DNA of 64,000 nucleotides. Origin: Knoellia sinensis KCTC 19936 (lineage in GTDB: Bacteria; Actinomycetota; Actinomycetes; Actinomycetales; Dermatophilaceae). Within the stretch, counting starts at the first letter, position 1, and each line of letters opens with the position of its first letter. Under the pieces are notes generated by a model. It searched no databases. It saw only the letters and a program-made list of their open reading frames with translations, and was not told the origin of the DNA. The DNA is taken from positions 1 to 64,000 of the forward strand of contig NZ_AVPJ01000003.1 in the NCBI RefSeq assembly GCF_000768705.1, given 5' to 3'. The position numbers were made by a program, and so were the translations under genes. Positions 8,426 through 16,128 of this stretch are shown piece by piece.

Positions 8426-9467
8426 CTTCCAGCAGCACGATGAGATCCGCGACCTGCTCGTCCGGGCACCAGCGCCCCACCTGCACTATGACCTCGACGC
8501 CACCCTGTCGACAGGTCGGCGGGTCCGCCGTCGCCGCCGGCTGGCCATGGGCGGAGGCGCCGCCGTCGTCCTTGCAGCCGGGGCGATCGGGTTCGCTGCC
8601 GTCGGCCCGCTGCCGGATCGAAGCGTGCTGCCCGGGGCGTCGGACGTCTCGACTGCCGGCGATCGCGTGACGAGCCGAGTGCTCTCCTCTCGGTATGCCG
8701 TCGAGCTCGACCGCGCCGCCAAGCCGGGCCAGGACGACGTCACCCTCTTCCGGGTCGATGACAACTGGAAGAACGTTCGGTTGTCAGCCACTCGGTCGAC
8801 GCCCGACGGTGTGTCCCTCGTTCGGGCTGCGGGCAGTGACACGGTCATGATCGGGACGGCCCCCGCTCGGGCCGCGTCGTTGATGGTCGTCACTGACGGC
8901 GTCGTGGAGCTGCCCTACCTCGACAAAGTTCCCCTTCCAGGCACCGATCAGCAGGCCATCGGCGTGGAGTTCCGGGATGCTGCAACCGCCGATGCCTACC
9001 GGGACGTCGTGTGGACCGACGGCTCGGGAGCCTTCAACGCCAAGGGACAACCCTTGACGAGTGCATGGCTCCCGGCGAGCGAGAGCACCCTCCTCCTGTA
9101 CCCCGACCAGCGGCTCATGGCCGATCTGCGACCCAATGGCGGCCAGGTCGAGAAGTACGCTCCCGGCTCCACACCATGGCTCGGCCTCGACCTCGACTCG
9201 CGGGCGACGAGGCTGCAGTTCCTGAGCGCCGCCTTCGCGCTGCCGAACACCGGTCGTGCGGCCACGGACGTGACAGTGACGTGGAACACCGGGGCCACGA
9301 CGCCGGCCACGGTCGTCGGTCGTCCCGGTGCCGAGTGGACCTTCGTCCACACGACCCGTGAGCGCAGCCAGTCAGTGGTCGACGGCGAGATCCACCCCAC
9401 CGCCGTCGAATGGACCGACGCCTCCGGCACCCGCCACACGGAGGCGGTCAAGCGGAACGTGCCCTGA
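8418..9467 (+). CDS. Single-pass membrane protein, putative regulator of sigma copy 3
   Basis: The protein has 349 residues with a 35-residue cytoplasmic N terminus, an Arg-rich flank (GRRVRRRRRLAMGGG), one membrane helix (about 45-65) and an external domain homologous to that of the protein at 6352 (SSRYAVELDR, APARAASLMVV, final EWTDASGTRHTEAVK). Nothing marks it as an enzyme. Pairing with a sigma gene suggests that it senses something at the cell surface and restrains the sigma factor. A strong stem-loop follows eight bases after its stop codon and ends the three-operon block. Confidence 0.75.
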   Translation: MSDFQQHDEIRDLLVRAPAPHLHYDLDATLSTGRRVRRRRRLAMGGGAAVVLAAGAIGFAAVGPLPDRSVLPGASDVSTAGDRVTSRVLSSRYAVELDRAAKPGQDDVTLFRVDDNWKNVRLSATRSTPDGVSLVRAAGSDTVMIGTAPARAASLMVVTDGVVELPYLDKVPLPGTDQQAIGVEFRDAATADAYRDVVWTDGSGAFNAKGQPLTSAWLPASESTLLLYPDQRLMADLRPNGGQVEKYAPGSTPWLGLDLDSRATRLQFLSAAFALPNTGRAATDVTVTWNTGATTPATVVGRPGAEWTFVHTTRERSQSVVDGEIHPTAVEWTDASGTRHTEAVKRNVP

Positions 9468-9474
9468 CCGCATC

Positions 9475-9524
9475 ACGCAAGCGGACGGCATACCGAGAAT
9501 TCCTGGTATGCCGTCCGCTTGCGT
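9475..9524. terminator. Bidirectional hairpin terminator made of an inverted octamer pair
   Basis: A perfect 20-bp stem (9475-9494 with 9505-9524) and a 10-base loop lie between convergent genes ending at 9467 and 9541. Each arm contains GTATGCCG (reverse copy at 9486-9493, forward copy at 9506-9513), extended to GGTATGCCGTCCGCT on both arms. No long T-run follows, as is usual in high-GC actinobacteria. Confidence 0.9.
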
Positions 9525-9540
9525 TGGGAGAGAAGGAGAC

Positions 9541-10095
9541 TCAGCCCTCGGCGGGCTTGTCCTCCACGGCGTCAGGGCCGGCCCAGTTCTTGTCGGGCTG
9601 AGGCGTCGGGCGACCGGGCTGCTCGCCGCCGCGCGACTCGAGGTAGTTGTTCTTGGGGACCATGACCTTGCGGCGGAAGATGCAGACGACCTTGCCGTCC
9701 TGGTTGTAGCCGATGGTCTCGACATAGACGACGCCACGGTCGTCCTTGGAGGTGGACTCCCACTTGTCGAGGACCTTGGTCTCGCCATAGAGGGTGTCGC
9801 CGTGGAAGGTCGGCGCGACGTGGCGCAGGCTCTCGATCTCGAGGTTGGCGATCGCCTTGCCGCTGATGTCCGCGACGCTCATGCCGAGCAGGATCGAGTA
9901 GACGTAGTTGCCGACCACGACGTTCTTGCCGAACTGCGTCGTCTTCTCCGCGTAGTTCACATCCATGTGAAGCGGGTGGTGATTCATCGTGAGGAGGCAG
10001 AAAAGGTGGTCGTCGTACTCGGTGACCGTCTTCCCGGGCCAGTGCTTGTAGGTCGCTCCGACCTCGAACTCTTCATAGCTGCGTCCGAACTGCAT
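9541..10095 (-). CDS. MaoC-family hydratase, probable mesaconyl-CoA hydratase
   Basis: The protein has 184 residues in a MaoC-like hotdog fold. It carries CLLTMNHHPLHMDVNYAE (hydratase Asp/His region), FGKNVVVGNYVYSILLGMSV and HVAPTFHGDTLYGETKV. The sequence recalls the MaoC protein of the Streptomyces ethylmalonyl-CoA gene cluster (SCO6470), which hydrates mesaconyl-CoA. The dehydrogenase at 21037 and the lyase-type proteins at 24385 and 25254 fit the same pathway. ATG 10095 has GAGG nine bases upstream; ATG 10104 is the alternative. The family is certain; the specific substrate is inferred from recalled similarity and co-occurrence. Confidence 0.8.
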   Translation of the reverse strand: MQFGRSYEEFEVGATYKHWPGKTVTEYDDHLFCLLTMNHHPLHMDVNYAEKTTQFGKNVVVGNYVYSILLGMSVADISGKAIANLEIESLRHVAPTFHGDTLYGETKVLDKWESTSKDDRGVVYVETIGYNQDGKVVCIFRRKVMVPKNNYLESRGGEQPGRPTPQPDKNWAGPDAVEDKPAEG

Positions 10096-10181
10096 GCCGC
10101 CCATCCTCGCCTGCCGCGCGCGCCGACACAGCACGTATGCCGCGTGCGTTCCCTCACAGGTCAGGTCACCTCTGTCGCGTG

Positions 10182-10244
10182 GACCCCATGACACGAAATC
10201 GTTGATCGTCCCGGTTGCAACAAGGACGGTGCCCGATTTCCGGG
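10182..10244. repeat. Palindromic repeat element, left copy (E1)
   Basis: About 63 bp centred on the palindrome GTTGCAAC (10214-10221), with CGAAATCG on the left and CGATTTCC on the right, so the whole is an imperfect palindrome. It matches the element at 11213-11275 in inverted orientation at roughly 80% identity by eye, with an exact run of 18 bases GTTGCAACCGGGACGATC. It starts just beyond the stop codon of the DUF559-type gene and may serve as its terminator. Confidence 0.75.
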
Positions 10245-10248
10245 ATGG

Positions 10249-11151
10249 TCAGGCTGCGAGGGCCCGGCGGATCATGGCGGCAACTCGTTCCGGCCGAGAC
10301 AAGTCAGACCACACGAGCCGCACGACCGCGTATCCGAGGGAACGCAAGCGGTCTTCGCGCTTCTTCTCCGCGGCCAGCGCCTTGTGTCCGTCGGCTCCGG
10401 CGTACTTCTTGAGTCCATCGAACTCCACGACAACCCGTCCCTCAACGAGGAAGTCCACCTTGGCGACGAAGTCGTCGTTCTCGTCACAGATGACGACCTG
10501 GCTCCGCCAGTTGTGCCCCAGATCGTGCAACAACACTCGCGTCCGTGTTTCGCCCGGGGAGTCGCTCTTGGCGTCGGCAAGGTCAAGGAGGTGCTGGCCC
10601 AGGGCCCTTCGGGGCTTGGGCACGAGCTGATCGACGGCCCTGCGAATGCGATCGACTGTGCAGACCTTGGTGCGCAGTGCCGCATCGAGCGGAACCAGCG
10701 CGGCCTCAAGACCGGAGCGGAGGAGTACCTGGACGATCGCGTGCTCAACCGACACGGCCCGCGTCTCGTCCACCATGACGTGAGGGAGTGATCCTGGCTG
10801 CGTGCGCAACCCTGCGGAGAGCCGGACCCGCCCCGCCTTGGTCTGGACATCCACGACGTCCAGGCGCACACCGTGGAGTGGCAACCCACGCATCGCCAGG
10901 GCGGCCTGATGCGTCACCACGTCGTCCGGGCGCGTTCGCATCACGGCCAGCGCCCGCAACCTCAGAACCTCTTCGTGCACAGCCGGACGCCATACGTCCC
11001 CCACAACGTATGCACCTCTTCGGACCCGGACGACGTCGCCGGATCGCGTGAGCGCCCGCAACGCCGCGTCGTCGACGTCCACCCCTCGAGCGTCGGCCGT
11101 GCTGAAGACACCGCCGCGGGCGGTGGCGATGGCGTGAAGTCGAGAATCCAT
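10249..11151 (-). CDS. AbiEi-like helix-turn-helix plus DUF559-type nuclease-fold protein
   Basis: The protein has 300 residues. The N-terminal ~90 residues (ARGGVFSTADARGV, VVRVRRGAYVVG) match the winged-helix antitoxin/AbiEi_4-type domain. The C-terminal third reads SPGETRTRVLLHDLG, then FVAKVDFLVEGRVVVEFDGL, then REDRLRSLGYAVVRLVWSDL. This E...D...ExD pattern is that of DUF559/Vsr-like restriction-endonuclease folds. Such two-domain proteins are common and often multicopy in actinobacteria; their function is unknown. GTG 11154 just before ATG 11151 is an alternative start, and neither has a clear ribosome site. The gene lies between inverted copies of a palindromic repeat, which may mark it as a cassette. 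Confidence 0.75.
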   Translation of the reverse strand: MDSRLHAIATARGGVFSTADARGVDVDDAALRALTRSGDVVRVRRGAYVVGDVWRPAVHEEVLRLRALAVMRTRPDDVVTHQAALAMRGLPLHGVRLDVVDVQTKAGRVRLSAGLRTQPGSLPHVMVDETRAVSVEHAIVQVLLRSGLEAALVPLDAALRTKVCTVDRIRRAVDQLVPKPRRALGQHLLDLADAKSDSPGETRTRVLLHDLGHNWRSQVVICDENDDFVAKVDFLVEGRVVVEFDGLKKYAGADGHKALAAEKKREDRLRSLGYAVVRLVWSDLSRPERVAAMIRRALAA

Positions 11152-11212
11152 CACGCCATGGTGGCGCAGGGAGCGAGTCGAGCCGCTCGACTATCCACAG
11201 GGCTCAGTCCTG

Positions 11213-11275
11213 ACAGGGAATCGCGGGTCGTCCAAGTTGCAACCGGGACGATCCACGATTTCCGCGTCATAGGGT
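11213..11275. repeat. Palindromic repeat element, right copy (E2)
   Basis: About 63 bp centred on GTTGCAAC (11236-11243), with GGGAATCG on the left and CGATTTCC on the right. It is the inverted partner of 10182-10244. It lies between the divergent DUF559-type gene and glpK, so here it could act as an operator or promoter element; AGGG at 11271-11274 also serves as the glpK ribosome site. Confidence 0.75.
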
Positions 11276-11282
11276 GACCGGC

Positions 11283-12797
11283 ATGGCGGACTTCATCGGC
11301 GCGGTCGACCAGGGCACCACGAGCACCCGGTTCATGGTCTTCGACCACGACGGGCGCGAGGTGGCCCGGCACCAGCTCGAGCACGAGCAGGTCCTCCCCC
11401 GCGCCGGCTGGGTCGAGCACAACCCCCTCGAGATCTGGGACCGCACCCAGACCGTCATCGGCTCCGCCCTGACCAGCGCGGGACTCTCCTCTGCCGACAT
11501 CGCCGCCATCGGCATCACGAACCAGCGCGAGACCGCGATCGTGTGGGACCGCCACACGGGTCGCCCGTTCCACAACGCCATCGTGTGGCAGGACACCCGC
11601 ACCGACTCGATCGCCAAGGCCTTGGACTCCGACGATCGCGGCCAGGTCATCCGCCACAAGGCCGGCTTGCCTCCGGCGACCTACTTCTCGGCCGGCAAGA
11701 TCCAGTGGATCCTCGAGAACGTCGACGGCGTCCGCGAGGCAGCCGAGCGCGGCGACGCCCTCTTCGGCACTCCCGACACCTGGCTCGTGTGGAACCTCAC
11801 CGGCGGACCCCGCGGCGGCATCCACGCCACCGACGTCACCAATGCCAGCCGGACCATGCTCATGGACCTCACCACCCTCGACTGGGACGACGAGCTCCTC
11901 GGCTTCTTCGGAATCCCGCGCAGGATGCTCCCGCAGATCCACGCGAGCAGTGACGACACGGCATACGGGATCACGTCCGGGGAGCGAGGCACGGCGAAGG
12001 TGCCGATCACCGGCGTCCTTGGCGACCAGCAGGCCGCAACGGTCGGCCAGGTCTGCTTCGAGCCCGGCGAGGCGAAGAACACCTACGGGACCGGCAACTT
12101 CCTCCTGCTCAACACCGGCACCGAGATCGTCCGCAGCAAGAACGGACTGCTGACCACCGTGGCGTACCAATTCGGTTCTTCCGCACCGGTATACGCGCTT
12201 GAGGGCTCCATCGCGGTGACCGGCAGCGCAGTCCAGTGGCTGCGTGACCAGCTCGGCATCATCTCGGGCGCCTCCGAGGTCGAGACCTTGGCGGCGCAGG
12301 TCGACGACACGGGCGGGGTCTACTTCGTGCCGGCGTTCAGCGGGCTCTTCGCGCCGTACTGGCGCAGTGATGCGCGCGGCGCGATCGTCGGGCTCTCCCG
12401 CTTCAACACCAACGCCCACGTCGCACGGGCGACCCTCGAGGCGATCTGCTATCAGAGCCGCGACGTCGCGGATGCCATGACTGCGGACTCAGGCGTGCGG
12501 CTCGAGACGCTCAAGGTTGATGGTGGTGTCACCGCCAACCGCCTCTGCATGCAGCTCCAGGCCGACATCCTCGGCGTGCCCGTGAGCAAGCCGGTGGTTC
12601 CCGAGACGACGGCCTTGGGAGCCGCGTATGCCGCGGGGCTGGCCACCGGCTTCTGGTCCGGCACCGATGAACTCAGGGCGAAGTGGGCCGAGGCCGAGCG
12701 CTGGGAACCCTCGTGGTCCGACGACCAACGACGAGACGGGTATGCCGGATGGCGCAAGGCGGTTGACCGGACCCTGGACTGGGTCGACGTCGACTGA
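11283..12797 (+). CDS. glpK: Glycerol kinase
   Basis: GlpK phosphorylates glycerol to glycerol-3-phosphate. The 504-residue protein has the FGGY-kinase pattern: phosphate-binding [13 protein letters not shown] near the start, IGITNQRET, the substrate region [19 protein letters not shown], and the C-terminal [15 protein letters not shown] and [14 protein letters not shown] 11283 is chosen over GTG 11274 because AGGG lies eight bases before it and the family begins at this point. glpD follows 1.5 kb downstream, so the two steps of glycerol catabolism are close but in separate transcripts. No glpF transporter gene is in the window. Confidence 0.97.
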   Translation: MADFIGAVDQGTTSTRFMVFDHDGREVARHQLEHEQVLPRAGWVEHNPLEIWDRTQTVIGSALTSAGLSSADIAAIGITNQRETAIVWDRHTGRPFHNAIVWQDTRTDSIAKALDSDDRGQVIRHKAGLPPATYFSAGKIQWILENVDGVREAAERGDALFGTPDTWLVWNLTGGPRGGIHATDVTNASRTMLMDLTTLDWDDELLGFFGIPRRMLPQIHASSDDTAYGITSGERGTAKVPITGVLGDQQAATVGQVCFEPGEAKNTYGTGNFLLLNTGTEIVRSKNGLLTTVAYQFGSSAPVYALEGSIAVTGSAVQWLRDQLGIISGASEVETLAAQVDDTGGVYFVPAFSGLFAPYWRSDARGAIVGLSRFNTNAHVARATLEAICYQSRDVADAMTADSGVRLETLKVDGGVTANRLCMQLQADILGVPVSKPVVPETTALGAAYAAGLATGFWSGTDELRAKWAEAERWEPSWSDDQRRDGYAGWRKAVDRTLDWVDVD

Positions 12798-12802
12798 CGC
12801 GA

Positions 12803-12833
12803 AGAGGGGCCCGATGCTGGATCGAGCCCCTCT
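12803..12833. terminator. Bidirectional hairpin terminator after glpK
   Basis: AGAGGGGC pairs with GCCCCTCT, and inside it CGAT pairs with ATCG around a GCTGG loop. It lies between the convergent stops of glpK (12797) and the small secreted protein gene (12865). Confidence 0.85.
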
Positions 12834-12864
12834 CGGGTGGTCTGTGAAGCTGTCCTGCTGCTCC

Positions 12865-13206
12865 TCATGCGGGGTGCGCCGCGTGGCGGTGGCGGCGCGA
12901 GGCGACGGCGATGCCAGCGCCACCGAGGGCAAGGCCGGCGAGTACTCCGGCGCCGACCTGGAGCACCTCGATGGCGTTGTCGTCGACGGTGAGGGCTGCA
13001 GTGCCGGGTACCTTCGTGGCCGGCGAGTCGGCCTTCGGCGCGGAGTTCTGCAGGATCGAGCCGTCCGGTCGGGACTGGCTGGACGCCGCCCCTGCCGGCT
13101 CCCCGGGGTCGGGCAGGGCGCTGGCCGGTGCGGCGATCGAGAGGGCAAGGACGCCGGCTGCACCCACGGTGCAGGCCGTGCGGCGGAGGCTGGTGGAGTG
13201 GGACAT
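12865..13206 (-). CDS. Small exported membrane-anchored protein of unknown function
   Basis: The protein has 113 residues: a signal peptide (LRRTACTVGAAGVLALSIAA then APASALPDP as the likely cleavage region), a short Pro/Ser-rich linker, and a C-terminal hydrophobic helix (VLQVGAGVLAGLALGGAGIA) followed by the basic tail SRRHRHAAHPA. The layout resembles surface proteins with a C-terminal anchor, but no LPxTG sortase signal is present. AGGAAG lies about ten bases before ATG 13206. I do not recognise a family. It is convergent with glpK across a terminator. Confidence 0.65.
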   Translation of the reverse strand: MSHSTSLRRTACTVGAAGVLALSIAAPASALPDPGEPAGAASSQSRPDGSILQNSAPKADSPATKVPGTAALTVDDNAIEVLQVGAGVLAGLALGGAGIAVASRRHRHAAHPA

Positions 13207-13365
13207 GGTGGCGCTTCTTCCTGGTGGGAGCCGACCCGTCGTGGAGCTGGGTGCTCGTGAACCCTGATGTTCACTCGGCTACTGGACAGGAGGCGGCGTG
13301 AGGCCCGGGGATACGGCGTGGGAGGGCGGTCTGAGGAACCACCCGCCTGGGCCAGGGACCCCGGC

Positions 13366-14283
13366 TCAGAGAGGCTGCGTCAGGGCCTCATGGACGATCT
13401 CGGACACACCATTGATCGACTCGCGGCCGTAGCGGAAACCCCTCGGACTGCGCGTGAGGATCGCCATGGTGTAGTTCCGACTGTGACCGATGACCCGTCC
13501 GATGGAGTTGAGCCGGTAGCCATCCGGGAGTGGTCCCCAGCCGTTCTTGGTCTCGGTGTAGACACCACCCGGCAGGGGCGGATCCGCCACGCCCCAGCGC
13601 TGGTTCGGCACCACGCCGGCCATGAGGTGACGGACGTAGGCCCGATGGCCGCCGTGGATGATCGCCGACCCGCCCGTCGGGGTCGCTGGCGCGATGGCGC
13701 CGAGCATCTTCACCAGGTCGGCTGGCGTCGTCTTGGTGTAGCCCCACCACGTGGCCGTCCCTGCCGCACCGCCGCCCTGAACCGTCGTGCTCGTCATCTC
13801 CAGGAGGGCGGCAGCCTCCTGGACCTTCGACGTGTCGACCCACGCGAGGAGCGCGTCGGTGGCTGCGTTGTCGCTCGACTGGATCATCCGGCGGGCCTGG
13901 TTGTGCTGGGCGTCCGTCAGGGCCGCCCCTGAGTCTTGGACCTTCCGCAAGCACGCGATGAGGATGAGCACCTTGATCGTGCTCAGCGACTCGTTGGTGA
14001 ACGGTTGCCACTCGAACGTCTCGCCGCTGCGCTGGTCGCGGACGAAGAGACCCAGAGTTCCGCCACGCGTGGCCAGATAGGCGTCCAGCTCGGCCGTCAG
14101 GGCTGCGCGGTCCACCGTGCGAGCCACCGGAGCAGTGGTCTCGGCGGGCAAGGCCGGCTGTGCACGCGCCAAGGGCGCGGCCGCGACGTCGTCCGGCCGC
14201 TCCCGCAACGCGAAACCCGCCCCGACGAGGGCCAACGCCGAGCTCGCGATGACTCGACGTGAGATGGGGGTGGTTTCCGGCAC
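13366..14283 (-). CDS. Exported class A beta-lactamase-like serine hydrolase
   Basis: The 305-residue protein starts with a Tat-type signal (ISRRVIASSALALVGAG). It has the active-site STIK at 101-104 (SxxK), SDN at 137-139, and KNGWG near the C terminus in place of the KTG triad. These three motifs define the penicillin-recognising serine hydrolase fold, class A branch. A clear Glu166 omega-loop motif is not obvious, so true lactam hydrolysis is uncertain; a cell-wall peptidase role is possible. GTG 14283 lies seven bases after TACTCT, as in a leaderless mRNA. It is divergent from glpD with 30 bp between the starts. Confidence 0.85.
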   Translation of the reverse strand: MPETTPISRRVIASSALALVGAGFALRERPDDVAAAPLARAQPALPAETTAPVARTVDRAALTAELDAYLATRGGTLGLFVRDQRSGETFEWQPFTNESLSTIKVLILIACLRKVQDSGAALTDAQHNQARRMIQSSDNAATDALLAWVDTSKVQEAAALLEMTSTTVQGGGAAGTATWWGYTKTTPADLVKMLGAIAPATPTGGSAIIHGGHRAYVRHLMAGVVPNQRWGVADPPLPGGVYTETKNGWGPLPDGYRLNSIGRVIGHSRNYTMAILTRSPRGFRYGRESINGVSEIVHEALTQPL

Positions 14284-14313
14284 AGGCCACAGAGTAGGCC
14301 CGGAGGGCGACCT

Positions 14314-16032
14314 ATGCTGGCAGGCGTGACCCTTTCGCCGGCTGCGCGCACGTCCACCCTCCAGCGGCTGCGGTCAGGTGAGGAACTCGACGTCCTCGTC
14401 GTGGGAGGCGGTGTCGTCGGCTGCGGGACCGCGCTGGACGCCGTGACTCGAGGGCTGTCCACCGGCCTCATCGAGGCCCGTGACTACGCCAGTGGCACGA
14501 GTTCGCGCTCGAGCAAGCTCATTCACGGCGGCCTGCGCTACCTCGAGATGCTCGACTTCGGGCTCGTGCACGAGGCACTGCAGGAGCGCCGCCTGCTGCT
14601 CACGACGATCGCTCCCCACCTCGTGCGTCCGGTGCCCTTCATGTATCCATTGAGCAAGCCGGCGTGGGAGCGCTTCTACGTCGGCTCGGGCATCGCGCTC
14701 TATGACGGGCTCGCTTTCGGGGTTCGCCAGACCGCGGGTCTCCCCCGCCACCGGCACCTCGGCAAGAAGGCTGCTCTCCGGCTCATGCCGAGCCTGCGCC
14801 CCGACGCCCTGACGGGGGCGATCCAATATCACGACGCCCAGGTGGACGATTCACGGTTCGTGCTCGAGCTGGCCCGGACTGCGGCCATGCACGGCGCGCA
14901 CGTCGTCAACCGGGTTGCCGCCGTGAGCATGCTCCGCTCCGAGGACGGCGAGCGCGTCGTCGGGGTCCGGGCACGGGATCAGCGCACCGGCGAGGAGTTC
15001 GACATCCGCGCCCGTCGTGTGATCGCGGCCGCCGGCGTCTGGACGGATGAGATCCAGTCCATGCTGGGCGAGGGCGGGCCGCTCAAGGTGCGGGCCAGCA
15101 AGGGTATCCACCTCGTCGTCCCGCGCGACCGCATCAGCTCCGAGACCGGCGTCATCCTGCGCACGGCGAGGTCGGTCCTCTTCATCATCCCGTGGGACGA
15201 GCACTGGATCATCGGCACGACCGACACGGACTGGAACCTCGACAAGGCGCATCCGGCAGCGACGTCCGCGGACATCGACTATCTCCTCGAGACGGTGAAC
15301 TCGGTCCTCGTCACGCCACTCACCCGCGACGACATCGACGGCGTCTACGCCGGCCTGAGGCCACTGATCTCCGGCGACGAGGCCGATGAGACCACCAAGC
15401 TGTCACGCGAACACGTCGTTGCCACACCGGTTCCCGGGCTCACTCTCATCGCCGGCGGCAAGTACACGACCTACCGGATCATGGCCAAGGACGCCGTGGA
15501 CGAGGCGGTCCAGGATTTCGAGGCCGAGGTGGCGGCGTCGTCCACCGACAAGATCCCGCTGGCCGGCGCGATCGGCTGGGAATGGCTCAGCGAGCGCCCG
15601 CAGATCCTCGCCCGATCCGCCGGAATCGACCAGGAGCACGTCGAGACGCTGCTCGAGCGCTACGGCACCCTCACCAAGGAACTCATCGCGCTCATCAACG
15701 CCCAACCCGAGCTGGGCGAACTGCTCCCCGGCGGCGAGACCCACCTCAAGGCCGAGATCGTCTACGCCGCAGCCACGGAGGGCGCCGTCCACCTCACCGA
15801 CATCCTGACCCGCCGCACCCGCATCTCGATCGAGGCTCGCGACCGCGGAATCATCGCGGCGCCACATGCCGCAGCACTGGCAGCACCGATCCTCGGATGG
15901 GACGACGCCCGCGTCGCGCAGGAACTCGACATCTATCACCGCCGCGTCGAGGCCGAGATGTCGAGCCAGACGATGCCCGACGACGAGAGTGCCGCCGAGG
16001 CCCGCCGACTCGCCCCCGACGCCACCCTCTGA
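14314..16032 (+). CDS. glpD: Aerobic glycerol-3-phosphate dehydrogenase
   Basis: GlpD oxidises glycerol-3-phosphate to dihydroxyacetone phosphate at the membrane and passes electrons to quinone. The 572-residue protein has the FAD-binding LDVLVVGGGVVGCGTALDAV near residue 25, SSRSSKLIHGGLRYLE, IIGTTDTDWN, and the closing IAGGKYTTYRIMAKDA. A C-terminal DAO_C domain follows from about residue 400. ATG 14314 has GGAGGG six bases upstream; GTG 14326 is the alternative. Together with glpK it forms the glycerol route into triose phosphates. Confidence 0.96.
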   Translation: MLAGVTLSPAARTSTLQRLRSGEELDVLVVGGGVVGCGTALDAVTRGLSTGLIEARDYASGTSSRSSKLIHGGLRYLEMLDFGLVHEALQERRLLLTTIAPHLVRPVPFMYPLSKPAWERFYVGSGIALYDGLAFGVRQTAGLPRHRHLGKKAALRLMPSLRPDALTGAIQYHDAQVDDSRFVLELARTAAMHGAHVVNRVAAVSMLRSEDGERVVGVRARDQRTGEEFDIRARRVIAAAGVWTDEIQSMLGEGGPLKVRASKGIHLVVPRDRISSETGVILRTARSVLFIIPWDEHWIIGTTDTDWNLDKAHPAATSADIDYLLETVNSVLVTPLTRDDIDGVYAGLRPLISGDEADETTKLSREHVVATPVPGLTLIAGGKYTTYRIMAKDAVDEAVQDFEAEVAASSTDKIPLAGAIGWEWLSERPQILARSAGIDQEHVETLLERYGTLTKELIALINAQPELGELLPGGETHLKAEIVYAAATEGAVHLTDILTRRTRISIEARDRGIIAAPHAAALAAPILGWDDARVAQELDIYHRRVEAEMSSQTMPDDESAAEARRLAPDATL

Positions 16033-16038
16033 CATCAC

Positions 16039-16117
16039 GCGTCCCCAACCGAGGAATTGGCTGAGTTCGGGACGGATGGGTGCGTCCCCAACCGAGGAAT
16101 TCGGTGAGTTCGGGACG
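16039..16117. repeat. Two tandem 36-bp hairpin repeats
   Basis: Copies at 16039-16074 and 16082-16117 are seven bases apart. Each begins GCGTCCCCAAC and ends GTTCGGGACG, which gives a stem of CGTCCC/GGGACG plus AAC/GTT around GAGGAATT. They differ only in the middle (TGGCTGA versus TCGGTGA). They sit between the convergent glpD and DUF2332 genes and probably terminate both. Confidence 0.85.
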
Positions 16118-16128
16118 CCGGTTTCAGG

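Noticed and set aside
13257-13274. Short inverted repeat GTGAAC/GTTCAC upstream of the small exported protein
   Set aside because: A 6-bp stem is expected by chance at this rate and no conserved context supports an operator.
13366-14283. A resistance-type beta-lactamase
   Set aside because: SxxK and SDN are present, but the third motif is KNG and no clear Glu of the omega loop is seen. Resistance cannot be claimed from sequence.
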